Assembly: GCA_019313095.1 (NCBI GenBank)
Contig: JAFDBU010000279.1
Coordinates: 1-15,456 of the forward strand
Source: Deltaproteobacteria bacterium
GTDB taxonomy: Bacteria; Desulfobacterota; Desulfobulbia; Desulfobulbales; BM004
Direction: 5' to 3'
DNA: 15,456 nucleotides
Shown: positions 7,331 to 13,943 of the stretch, piece after piece
Position numbering within the stretch: the first letter of the stretch is position 1
Layout of the letters: each line of letters opens with the position of its first letter
Program-made: the position numbers and the translations under genes
Notes under the pieces: generated by a model
What the model was told of the DNA's origin: nothing
The model's database searches: none
What the model saw: only the letters and a program-made list of their open reading frames with translations

Positions 7331-7597
7331 TCAAAAGCAGACCTGATGGCCTGTATTAGGATTTTGTAAAGTTGCCCGCTGCATTATCATATGCTGCAAC
7401 TTTTTCTGGCTTTCGGCTGACACCTCTTTATTAAGGACAAACACGGCACAGTCTCTGCACGTATTGGAAACACTGTGAAAAGCTTGCGCTCTCCAGGCAA
7501 TTTCCCAACAGGGAACCAGGGGTTCACACCTAGCAGGACAATTGAGATTCTCACAATTCATAATTTCCCAGCATTTATAATTTGGACAAGAAACCAT
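7331..7597 (-). CDS. Two-CW domain-containing small cysteine-rich protein
   Basis: An 88-residue protein with ten cysteines. It carries two CWEI motifs (KCWEIMNC near residue 9 and PCWEIAW near residue 30) separated by NCPARC, then CRDC near residue 47. This double Cys-Trp pattern is the two-CW domain, found in anaerobic bacteria, often as a stand-alone protein or attached to signalling proteins; it presumably binds a metal or Fe-S cluster, role unknown. The remaining C-terminal 38 residues are a polar helix. The ATG at 7597 has GAGG seven nt upstream, giving good support for a real gene. It is transcribed toward the PAS remnant; both might once have been part of the same signalling locus. 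A perfect palindrome lies just upstream. Confidence 0.75.
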   Translation of the reverse strand: MVSCPNYKCWEIMNCENLNCPARCEPLVPCWEIAWRAQAFHSVSNTCRDCAVFVLNKEVSAESQKKLQHMIMQRATLQNPNTGHQVCF

Positions 7598-7622
7598 AAA
7601 AAAACCTCATACAGAATTTAAT

Positions 7623-7637
7623 TCCGCATATTGCGGA
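7623..7637. promoter_or_regulatory. Perfect 15-bp palindrome upstream of the two-CW gene, possible operator
   Basis: TCCGCA-TAT-TGCGGA, centred about 33 bp upstream of the start codon at 7597. The 6-3-6 symmetry and the position, between the start and any promoter, suit a repressor site, but a clear -10 or -35 element was not found beside it and no regulator gene is adjacent. Confidence 0.35.
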
Positions 7638-7841
7638 CCAAGAGAATCCGTTTTCCTGTTTTCTTAATTAGCAAATAAAATGCCAATACTCTCTATATCA
7701 GAATAACCTGTTGTTTTCTTGAAAAGAATAGCAGAAGGAGAAATGGCTGCATCTAAAATTGGATTCCCCTGTGTATGATAATAGATACAGTTTATAAAAA
7801 AATTTGTATCAGTGAGTGTCTTTGAAAAAGCAAAGAACCGT

Positions 7842-8723
7842 TTACTGGTTTGTTTCTCCCTTAAACTCACCCTGCTCCCACTGCCCTTCATATTTTTCAC
7901 CGGCTGATGTTATCAAAATGCCGAATCCGTGCTTCCTGTCATCTTTCCAGTTGCCTTTGTATACTTCGCCATCCGGAAAGGTCATGGTCCCGGAACCTTC
8001 CCTTCTGCCGTTTTGAAATTCTCCTTCATACCTGCTGCCGTCAGCAAAAGTTATTGTACCCTGGCCGTGATATTTGAAATCTTTCCAGCCACCCTCATAC
8101 ACTGTACCGTCCGTAAAGTAGTAACTCCCTTTACCGTTGGCCTCACCCCCGTCAAATTCGCCGACATATTTCTCGCCATTGGCAAGGGTCATAATGCCTT
8201 CACCTTTAGCCTTGCCGCGGCTGAACTCACAAACATATTTTCTGCCATCCGGAAAGATCATGATCCCGTTTCCATCATAGAGTCCGTTCTTAAATTCCCC
8301 TTCGTATTTCACACCGTCGGGATAGGTATGAACACCCCGGCCGTTCGGTTCTCCCTGTTCAAAAGCGCCGGTATAGACTTCACCATTGGGAAATGTATAT
8401 ATTCCCTGGCCTTGTTTTACCCCGTCTTTAAATTCACCTACATACTTCGCACCAATCGGGGTTATCAGGGTTCCCCGGCCGTTTTTTTTGCCTTCAGCCC
8501 ACTCCCCTTCATAGCGCTTGCCGTCTTCTGAAATCATGGTTCCATGACCGGAAGGAAGGCCCTCTTTGAATTCACCGGTGTACTGTGCGCCGTCAGCATA
8601 CTGCCTGACCCCGCTGCCGTTAAGACAATCTCCCTCAAGGCATTTATTTTCTGCAGCCGGAGATACTCCGGCACAAAAAAACAGCCAAGAAAAACAAGTA
8701 AACATGATACATGTTTTCATCAT
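7842..8723 (-). CDS. Exported MORN-repeat protein (11 repeats)
   Basis: After a signal peptide (KTCIMFTCFSWLFF, then a cut near SPAA-EN) the protein is 11 tandem MORN repeats of 23 residues, each like YxGEFxxGxxxGxGTxxxxDG. The sixth has YVCEF in place of YVGEF, and the last is degenerate at its end. MORN repeats form an elongated beta sheet, known in membrane-associated and lipid- or protein-binding proteins; no enzyme domain is present, so a surface, periplasmic or scaffolding role is only an inference. The frame is open to an ATG at 8786, but an extended -10 element lies right on it, so the true start is downstream: ATG 8723 or 8720 (the latter starting MKTCIM), or 8741. Stop TAA at 7842-7844. 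It stands alone with its own promoter. Confidence 0.85.
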   Translation of the reverse strand: MMKTCIMFTCFSWLFFCAGVSPAAENKCLEGDCLNGSGVRQYADGAQYTGEFKEGLPSGHGTMISEDGKRYEGEWAEGKKNGRGTLITPIGAKYVGEFKDGVKQGQGIYTFPNGEVYTGAFEQGEPNGRGVHTYPDGVKYEGEFKNGLYDGNGIMIFPDGRKYVCEFSRGKAKGEGIMTLANGEKYVGEFDGGEANGKGSYYFTDGTVYEGGWKDFKYHGQGTITFADGSRYEGEFQNGRREGSGTMTFPDGEVYKGNWKDDRKHGFGILITSAGEKYEGQWEQGEFKGETNQ

Positions 8724-8774
8724 ATGATTCTCTCTCTTCATTTTTTCCAAAAAAAAATTAACCCAGCTTATTTC

Positions 8775-8783
8775 ATTATACCA
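8775..8783 (-). promoter_or_regulatory. Extended -10 promoter element for the MORN gene
   Basis: On the minus strand TGGTATAAT is a perfect extended -10 sequence. The region 17 bp upstream (AGTTCA) is a poor -35, as is usual with extended -10 promoters. Transcription would begin near 8768, leaving a leader of about 45 nt before the ATG at 8723 and ruling out a start at 8786. Confidence 0.55.
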
Positions 8784-8880
8784 CATATCTTTTTTGCTGA
8801 ACTCTAATGATATCAGTATATTTCAAACTATAAGGCCCGCGAGCTTTCTGCCGGCCTGAAATCATCCTGTCGTTCAACAC

Positions 8881-8908
8881 TGGCCAAAGATTAAAAATAG
8901 ATTATAAT
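8881..8908 (+). promoter_or_regulatory. Predicted promoter for the gene at 9048
   Basis: TGGCCA (8881-8886), 16 bp, then a perfect TATAAT (8903-8908). The -35 matches the consensus at four of six positions. Transcription would start near 8915, giving a leader of about 130 nt that includes the two-codon ORF at 8964. Confidence 0.4.
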
Positions 8909-8963
8909 AATAGTATGAGCCAAACAATTATTCATTAAACAAAAAATCAATGGAGGAGCGTGT

Positions 8964-8972
8964 ATGACATAA
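8964..8972 (+). other. Two-codon ORF (ATG ACA TAA) behind a strong ribosome site
   Basis: GGAGGAG at 8952-8958 is ideally placed (7 nt from GGAGG) before ATG-ACA-TAA at 8964-8972. In an overlapping frame, ATG at 8950 gives the five-codon MEERV and a stop at 8965-8967. No longer coding frame starts here; after the stop the frame reads 16 further codons to another stop. It could be a regulatory start-stop element that affects the downstream gene, or the ruined beginning of an old gene. Confidence 0.4.
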
Positions 8973-9047
8973 AAGCCCCAGAACCTCTTTGTTGAAAGTC
9001 GGCAATGGTCAAGAAATATCAATTATTAGGCTAGAAGGAGTACTGCC

Positions 9048-9416
9048 ATGGCAAGACAACTTTCTTTTTCCAAGTACGAACAAGAGCTGCGGCCAGAATT
9101 GCGCCAGAATCTGAACATTGCAGAATCGACAGAGGATGTGAAAAAATTCTTTGTTTATACCATTCAGAAGCTATTTGGCAGAGTACTGGAGGGGAAAGAG
9201 GCTTTTACTTACGAAGATATCCGGCTTGAGCCGCAGGAGCAAAGCGGCTTTATCATAAGCGACAAACTACTGGGTGACCCTGAATTTGCATCCGTCTGGA
9301 GCAATTCAGACCTTTATAACATCGTCAAGAGAATTGCAGACGCGGCAGGCAACCGCCATAAGCATTTAGAGAAAAACCCGGCAAAAACTGAAGCGAAGAT
9401 CTGTCAAGCCCCATAA
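9048..9416 (+). CDS. Conserved-looking hypothetical protein, 122 residues
   Basis: I do not recognise a named family. The start is well supported: AGAAGGAG lies 7 nt before the ATG at 9048. The product is soluble, hydrophilic and mainly helical, with no signal peptide, membrane segment or cysteine pair. It begins MARQLSFSKYEQELRPELRQ, has a stretch TEDVKKFFVYTIQKLFGRVL that looks amphipathic, then DIRLEPQ, ISDKLLGDPEFASVWSNSDL and a basic C-terminus. It carries its own promoter and a strong terminator right after it, so it is a single-gene transcription unit; the rhomboid gene downstream is separate. A small structural or regulatory role would fit, but nothing in the sequence proves one. Confidence 0.8.
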   Translation: MARQLSFSKYEQELRPELRQNLNIAESTEDVKKFFVYTIQKLFGRVLEGKEAFTYEDIRLEPQEQSGFIISDKLLGDPEFASVWSNSDLYNIVKRIADAAGNRHKHLEKNPAKTEAKICQAP

Positions 9417-9441
9417 TTATTAATTTAGTAACAAAAACAAC

Positions 9442-9478
9442 AAAGGATGCGTCAGTGTGATGATGCATCCTTTTTTTT
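9442..9478 (+). terminator. Intrinsic terminator of the gene at 9048
   Basis: AAAGGATGC at 9442-9450 pairs perfectly with GCATCCTTT at 9465-9473 (9-bp stem, 14-nt loop), followed by a run of eight T from 9471. It lies 25 bp after the stop codon and argues against the rhomboid gene starting at the ATG-like codon at 9447. Confidence 0.85.
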
Positions 9479-9551
9479 GGAGAAATATAACTGGCAAATA
9501 CTATCATTTTATGGAAATTATCTTCTCCTTACCAATAAACGCTGGAATGCC

Positions 9552-10394
9552 ATGAATCAAAAAAAGCGCCACTCACTGCTGTGCCCGAACTGCAGAAAAC
9601 TGATCAGTGGAGATGACACCGTCTGCCCATATTGCGGCATGAAAAAACCGTCATCACCCTGGCAGAGATTGATTGGAAGAGGTTTGAATGACGGCGATCA
9701 GCTGCTTAAAATCCTCATTGGTGTCAATGTGGCAATGTATATCCTGTCGCTCCTTTTAAGTGCCCGCGCCACCAACCTCTCCTTCAACCCCTTTTTCTTT
9801 CTTTCACCGGATAACCGCAGCCTCCTGCTGCTCGGAGCTTCGGGTTATATTCCCATAGACCGCCTGCACCGCTGGTGGTCGTTGCTCTCTGCAAACTACC
9901 TGCATGGCTCCATCATGCATATATTCTTCAACATGATCGCCCTCAGGCAGCTCGGTCCCCTGGTTCTGCATGAGTATGGCAATTATCGCATGTTCATCAT
10001 TTATACGTTCAGCGGTGTTTTCGGTTTTTTTGTTTCCTACCTGGCAGGGGTAACTTTTACCATCGGGGCTTCTGCCGCAGTCTGTGGTCTTATCGGTGCA
10101 GCCCTTTATTTTGGCAAAAGCAGGGGAGGACTTTACGGCCAAACAATTTACCGCCAGATAGGCGGCTGGGCTATCGGCATCTTCCTGTTTGGTTTTCTGG
10201 TGCCGGCCATAAACAACTGGGCCCACGGCGGCGGCATGCTCGCCGGGGCTGCTTTAGGGTTTTTGCTTGGCTACCAGGAACGCAGCAGAGAAAAACAGGG
10301 ACACAAGATCGGAGCACTCTTTTGTGTTCTCATAACTGCACTTGTCCTGCTGTGGGCTGTCTTCAGCAGTCTTTACCTGCTTCTTCTTTCCTAG
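9552..10394 (+). CDS. Rhomboid-family intramembrane serine protease with N-terminal zinc ribbon
   Basis: Cuts membrane proteins within the bilayer. The N-terminus has a zinc ribbon, CPNC (11-14) and CPYC (25-28), then a six- or seven-helix membrane domain. Rhomboid hallmarks: HGSIMHIFFNMIALRQLGP in the loop and second helix, the catalytic Ser174 in TIGASAAVCGLIGA and the catalytic His225 in NNWAHGGGMLAG. The usual GxSG is GASA here, so the residue after the serine is unusual. The open frame begins at 9447, inside the terminator hairpin; the ATG at 9552, just before the ribbon, is the credible start, with a weak GGA about 6 nt upstream. Protein of 280 residues. It ends 12 bp before the end of the convergent epmA. 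Substrate unknown; zinc ribbons in such proteins may sense or bind a partner. Confidence 0.88.
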   Translation: MNQKKRHSLLCPNCRKLISGDDTVCPYCGMKKPSSPWQRLIGRGLNDGDQLLKILIGVNVAMYILSLLLSARATNLSFNPFFFLSPDNRSLLLLGASGYIPIDRLHRWWSLLSANYLHGSIMHIFFNMIALRQLGPLVLHEYGNYRMFIIYTFSGVFGFFVSYLAGVTFTIGASAAVCGLIGAALYFGKSRGGLYGQTIYRQIGGWAIGIFLFGFLVPAINNWAHGGGMLAGAALGFLLGYQERSREKQGHKIGALFCVLITALVLLWAVFSSLYLLLLS

Positions 10395-10405
10395 CCCTAG
10401 CCGGA

Positions 10406-11311
10406 TTACAGGTCTTCTGGAATAAAAGTTACAACCTGGTCGATTTTTTCTGCTTCGAACAATATCATGGCCAACCTGTCAACTCCAAGAGCGATGCCTG
10501 CTGTATCAACCATTTTTGCAAGTGATGTGAGAAATTTTTGTGGCAGTTCCACTGAAGTGCTCCCTTTTTTCCTGATCAGTTCCACCTCGGTTTCGAATCG
10601 TTCCTGCTGCACTTTCTGATCTATTAACTCGGAAAAACCATTGGCAAGTTCCAGCCCGGCTATATATATTTCAAACCGTTCAACCAGGGTCGGGTCCTCT
10701 TTTTTGTTCCTGGCCAGAGCCCCAAGCTCAACAGGGTAATCATACAGAAACACAGGTTTACTCAGGCCCAGTTGCGGTTCGATATATCGGCAGAGTATTT
10801 CATCAAAAACATCCTGCTCAAGCGCCTGGGTCATGGATACAGGCGCATAATGTACAAAGGCATCTGAAACGGTAAGCTTCTCCCAAGGTTTTTCCAGGCT
10901 TACTGTTTTGCCCTGGGCCGACACATATCTATTATGGCCTGACACCCGTGCCACTTCTAAAATCATATCTTCACACTCTTCCATGAGCGCCAGGTAATCA
11001 CAGTGAGTCCTGTACCATTCGAGCATGGTAAATTCAGGCAGGTGCCTGTCGCCGCGCTCTTTGTTGCGGAAACATTTGCAGATCTGGAAAATTCTGCTGC
11101 ACCCGGCTTCGGCCAGAAGCCGCTTCATGCAGATCTCCGGCGAGGTTTGCAGAAAATGATCCCCTGACTCCACCGGTTCGTTATGGGCCTCCGGAATCAG
11201 GACCGGTAGCCTGTAGGGCGTATCGACTTCAAGGTAGTCTCTGCCGATGAAAAAGGCGCGAATTGCCTGGATGAGTGCGGCCCTTTTTTTCAGGCCTGAT
11301 TCTGCAAGCAT
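10406..11311 (-). CDS. epmA: Elongation factor P--(R)-beta-lysine ligase
   Basis: A class II lysyl-tRNA-synthetase-like catalytic domain without an anticodon-binding domain, 301 residues (E. coli EpmA, also called GenX or PoxA, 325). Motif 1 region is IQAIRAFFIGRDYLEVDTP; motif 2 is the FRNKERGDRHLPEFTMLEWY segment; motif 3 is GIALGVDRLAMILF. The family attaches beta-lysine to the conserved lysine of EF-P, which speeds translation of polyproline stretches. Finding it just after efp, in the same direction, strongly supports the assignment. EpmB, the aminomutase that makes beta-lysine, is not in the window. The ATG at 11311 has no visible Shine-Dalgarno sequence. A long inverted repeat lies between efp and this gene, so the pair may be linked or separately transcribed. 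Confidence 0.92.
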   Translation of the reverse strand: MLAESGLKKRAALIQAIRAFFIGRDYLEVDTPYRLPVLIPEAHNEPVESGDHFLQTSPEICMKRLLAEAGCSRIFQICKCFRNKERGDRHLPEFTMLEWYRTHCDYLALMEECEDMILEVARVSGHNRYVSAQGKTVSLEKPWEKLTVSDAFVHYAPVSMTQALEQDVFDEILCRYIEPQLGLSKPVFLYDYPVELGALARNKKEDPTLVERFEIYIAGLELANGFSELIDQKVQQERFETEVELIRKKGSTSVELPQKFLTSLAKMVDTAGIALGVDRLAMILFEAEKIDQVVTFIPEDL

Positions 11312-11404
11312 ATCAGACGATTAACTGTATATCATTGCATTCAAATTAGGGTATTTGCCAACAGCACAAAAAAAATAATATCATTATTTTCGTATAAATA
11401 AACT

Positions 11405-11538
11405 AAGGAATGACCGAGCAGAAGGGTTAAGATACAAGGAGCAGTTTCTTTTTGCGAGCGAGGTTATACAAAAGTATGCCGAACGAAGAAAAATACGCTG
11501 CTACACTGTAGATAGACCATTATGCTCGGTCATTCCTT
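11405..11538. repeat. Long imperfect inverted repeat between efp and epmA
   Basis: AAGGAATGACCGAGCA at 11405-11420 and its exact complement at 11523-11538 form a 16-bp perfect outer stem. Inside are further complementary parts: the GAGCAGTTTCTTTTT block (from 11439) against AAAAA...CGCTGCT (11489-11501), and an apical ATAC-AAAA-GTAT hairpin (11466-11477). The whole 134 bp can fold into one long rod. The right arm contains the last two sense codons and TGA of efp (read on the minus strand). Similar elements in intergenic regions suggest a dispersed miniature repeat; no target-site duplication is visible here. Confidence 0.75.
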
Positions 11539-12093
11539 GACCCTGGTCATATAGTAACCGGTGCGGGTATCAATCTGGATCTTGTCACCTTCTTCAATAA
11601 AGGGGGGAACCTGGAGTACATAGCCGGTTTCCACGGTAACCGGTTTTGAATCGCTGCCGGAGGTGTCTCCTTTAGCCCAGGGGTCTGCCCTTGTTACTGT
11701 AAGGTTGACAAAGTTGGGCAGGGTAACACCGATAGGATTGCTGTTAAAGAGCAGGACCTGCACCTCCATATTATCTATGAGAAAATTCACGTCATCTCCC
11801 ATCTGTTCCCGCATGATCACAATCTGCTCATAGTTTTTTGTGTCCATGAAGTGAAATTCCTCGCCTTGGGAGTAGAGATACTGCATGGTTCTTTCCTCAA
11901 GCGGGGCTTTTTCAAACTTGTCATTGGACCTGAATGTCCGGTCAAACTGGTTGCCGGTTATCATGTTTTTGAGTTTAGTGCGATAGAGGGCCTGGCCTTT
12001 TCCCGGCTTTGAAAACTGAAAGTCAACAACTATATAGGGTTCGTTGTCAATCTGGATTTTCAAGCCCTTGCGCAGATCTGATGCTGAATACAT
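11530..12093 (-). CDS. efp: Translation elongation factor P
   Basis: Binds ribosomes stalled at proline runs and stimulates peptide-bond formation. Length 187 residues (E. coli 188). The N-terminal KOW domain carries the loop SKPGKGQA with the modifiable lysine at K32 (Lys34 of E. coli), the site EpmA acts on. Two OB domains follow, with EFHFMDTKNYEQIVI, VNLTVTRADPWAKGDT and the C-terminal GDKIQIDTRTGYYMTRVKE, all typical of bacterial EF-P. The ATG at 12093 has GAGGGG about 9 nt upstream. The stop codon lies in the arm of the 134-bp inverted repeat that separates it from epmA. A promoter-like extended -10 is about 80 bp upstream of the start. Confidence 0.97.
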   Translation of the reverse strand: MYSASDLRKGLKIQIDNEPYIVVDFQFSKPGKGQALYRTKLKNMITGNQFDRTFRSNDKFEKAPLEERTMQYLYSQGEEFHFMDTKNYEQIVIMREQMGDDVNFLIDNMEVQVLLFNSNPIGVTLPNFVNLTVTRADPWAKGDTSGSDSKPVTVETGYVLQVPPFIEEGDKIQIDTRTGYYMTRVKE

Positions 12094-12485
12094 ATCTTTT
12101 TACCCCTCAAACGTATTATCAAAGTTTTAAAATTAATGCAGCTGCAAAAACCTCAAAATAATCAACAAGGTTGAATAATATCAAATTCTTACATACTCAA
12201 AATCTGCAGGTTGAGAATTTTTTAAAAAGCTGAAAAAACTCATTCTGGTATTTCAAATAGGCGGCCTACTATACGTTTTTACGTGCTTTTATGCAACGAT
12301 AAGATTTTAGCAGCTGCCCGGAAAAAGAAGATTACCAGGTCAGCTAAATGATCTTTTGATTTTTTTGAATATCTGGAATAAATCATCATACAACCCTTTA
12401 AAAGCAAATTCGGTTGACGAATAAATTTTTGGCTCAAATCGTACACTTTTTTACGTGAAAGTAAATCACAGATACTGGAGGAGAA
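12094..12485. other. AT-rich divergent intergenic region between efp and the DUF4139 gene
   Basis: Almost 400 bp without a believable gene. It contains the likely efp promoter (12175-12183), a TCAAC-AAG-GTTGA inverted repeat at 12162-12174 around the expected efp transcript start, and a TGCAGCTGCA palindrome near 12138-12147. For the plus strand a good -35 (TTGACG, 12414-12419) occurs, but no good -10 is 16-18 bp after it. An open frame on the minus strand (12279-12500) has no coding character. Confidence 0.5.
12175..12183 (-). promoter_or_regulatory. Extended -10 promoter element for efp
   Basis: Minus strand reads TGATATTAT, an extended -10 with five of six hexamer matches; transcription would start near 12168. 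No strong -35 at 17 bp (ATTTTG). A short inverted repeat overlaps the expected start site, a possible control element. Confidence 0.35.
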
Positions 12486-13934
12486 ATGATTAACAGACAT
12501 GTAAAAGCTACAGTCCTGATGACTCTGCTGTTATCAGTAAGCAGCAGCATGGCCGCTTCCCAGGAGAAGGTAAGCACCCTGGCAGACCAGAAAGAGGTTG
12601 CGGTCACAATATACAACGAAAACCTTGCCCTGGTAAAAGACTGGCGTACAATTGTCCTACCGGCCGGTGAATCCATCCTGGCTTTTCGGGAGGTCAGCGG
12701 TATGATACGTCCGGAAACTGCCCTTTTGCAAAGCAGTTCCGGGCAGAACGGACTGGTCGTTATCGAACAGAACTTCGATTTTGACCTGCTTACCCCCGAG
12801 AAACTGCTTGAAAAATATGTCGGTCGAACCATCGGTGTTGTTAAAACCCACCCGACAACCGGTGAGGAGACCGTGGAAGATGCTATTGTGCTCAGTTCCA
12901 ATAACGGCATAGTGCTCAGGGTTGGGGACAGGATTGAAACAGGCCTTTCAGGCGGCCGTCTTATATTTCCGGATGTCCCGCAAAACCTGCGTGATAAGCC
13001 AACGCTGGTCATGCAGCTGGCAAGCGAAAAGGCGGCTCCCCACGATATTGAATTAAGCTATCTTACCGGCGGGCTCAGCTGGAAGGCTGATTATGTTGCG
13101 GAGCTCAACAATGACGAGAGCAGGCTCAACCTTCTTGGCTGGGTCACTCTTACCAATACCAGCGGCACCTCCTATAAAAACGCAAAGCTGCAGCTTGTTG
13201 CCGGAGATGTAAACCAGGTACAGCCCGTTTTTGAAAAAAGATTCCGGGAGCAGGCAGTCGATGTGGCTTATGAAGCGGCGGCACCCAGAATGACCCAGGA
13301 GTCACTCCTCGATTACCACCTTTACTCCCTGGACAGGCCAACCAATATCATGGAAAACCAGACCAAGCAGGTCTCCCTGCTCCAGGCGGACAAAATTTCC
13401 AGCAGCAAGGAATATCTCCTTAAGGGCCAGGACTACTATTACCGGAACATATACGGCGATCTGGGCTCCAAGATCAAAGTGGCAATATATCTTTCCTTTG
13501 AAAATACAAAACAGGAAAATCTGGGGCTGCCGCTACCGAAAGGCATTGTCAGGGTTTACAAAAAGGACAGTTCCGGAGCGGTTCAGTTCGTAGGTGAAGA
13601 CCGAATAGATCATACCCCTGAAAACGAAACCGTGAGACTCATGCTTGGCTACGCCTTCGATATAACCGCAGACAGAAAGCAGACAGATTTTAAAAAACTT
13701 GCTGGTTTCGGGGAATATAACTATGTCTTTGAAAGCAGCTACCGTATTGAACTCAAAAATGGCAAGGACGAAGAAGCGCTGGTCAGGGTTGTTGAGCCTA
13801 TGCCGGGAGACTGGCAGATAATTTCCGAAAATCATACGCATAAAAGAATAAGTTCTTCAGCGGCAGAATGGCATATAACAGTACCTGCTAAAGGTTCCTC
13901 GGAACTTCTTTACAGGGTTAAGGTGCGGTTTTAA
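12486..13934 (+). CDS. Exported DUF4139 domain-containing protein
   Basis: A 482-residue protein with a cleavable signal peptide (hydrophobic stretch VLMTLLLSVSSSMAAS, cut near residue 24). The mature part fits the DUF4139 family: an N-terminal domain starting VAVTIYNENLALVKDWR, a middle part with LSYLTGGLSWKADYV and LTNTSGTSYKNAKLQLVAGDV, then a C-terminal beta-rich domain with SFENTKQENLGLPLPKGIVRVY and YRIELKNGKDEEALVRVVEP. Family members are secreted or periplasmic and of unknown role; the W-K-A-DY core is the most conserved part. GGAGG sits close (4-5 nt) before the ATG at 12486. Two small enzyme genes follow immediately; co-transcription is likely. No enzymatic motif was recognised. Confidence 0.9.
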   Translation: MINRHVKATVLMTLLLSVSSSMAASQEKVSTLADQKEVAVTIYNENLALVKDWRTIVLPAGESILAFREVSGMIRPETALLQSSSGQNGLVVIEQNFDFDLLTPEKLLEKYVGRTIGVVKTHPTTGEETVEDAIVLSSNNGIVLRVGDRIETGLSGGRLIFPDVPQNLRDKPTLVMQLASEKAAPHDIELSYLTGGLSWKADYVAELNNDESRLNLLGWVTLTNTSGTSYKNAKLQLVAGDVNQVQPVFEKRFREQAVDVAYEAAAPRMTQESLLDYHLYSLDRPTNIMENQTKQVSLLQADKISSSKEYLLKGQDYYYRNIYGDLGSKIKVAIYLSFENTKQENLGLPLPKGIVRVYKKDSSGAVQFVGEDRIDHTPENETVRLMLGYAFDITADRKQTDFKKLAGFGEYNYVFESSYRIELKNGKDEEALVRVVEPMPGDWQIISENHTHKRISSSAAEWHITVPAKGSSELLYRVKVRF

Positions 13935-13943
13935 ACGTTATTT

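Noticed and set aside
7804-7830. CTTTG-AAAAAG-CAAAG hairpin as terminator of the MORN gene
   Set aside because: Only 5 bp, low GC and no following T-run on the minus strand.
7664-7900. 78-codon open frame on the minus strand between the MORN and two-CW genes
   Set aside because: It overlaps the end of the MORN gene on the same strand in another frame, has no ribosome site and no recognisable composition or motif.
7850-8640. Evenly spaced repeats that might suggest a CRISPR array
   Set aside because: The 69-bp periodicity is the DNA form of MORN protein repeats; units are divergent and in one open frame.
8724-8786. N-terminal extension of the MORN protein to the ATG at 8786
   Set aside because: A perfect extended -10 element lies on top of this ATG, and the signal peptide only makes sense from about 8723 or 8720.
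9447-9551. Upstream extension of the rhomboid frame
   Set aside because: It starts inside the terminator hairpin and would place 35 unsuited residues before the zinc ribbon; the ATG at 9552 is preferred.
12279-12500. Minus-strand open frame in the efp/DUF4139 gap
   Set aside because: No ribosome site, AT-driven composition, overlaps the start and ribosome site of the DUF4139 gene on the opposite strand.
12434-13012. 192-codon minus-strand frame opposite the DUF4139 gene
   Set aside because: Ser/Thr/Arg-rich shadow of the real gene on the other strand, typical of antisense frames in GC-balanced coding DNA.
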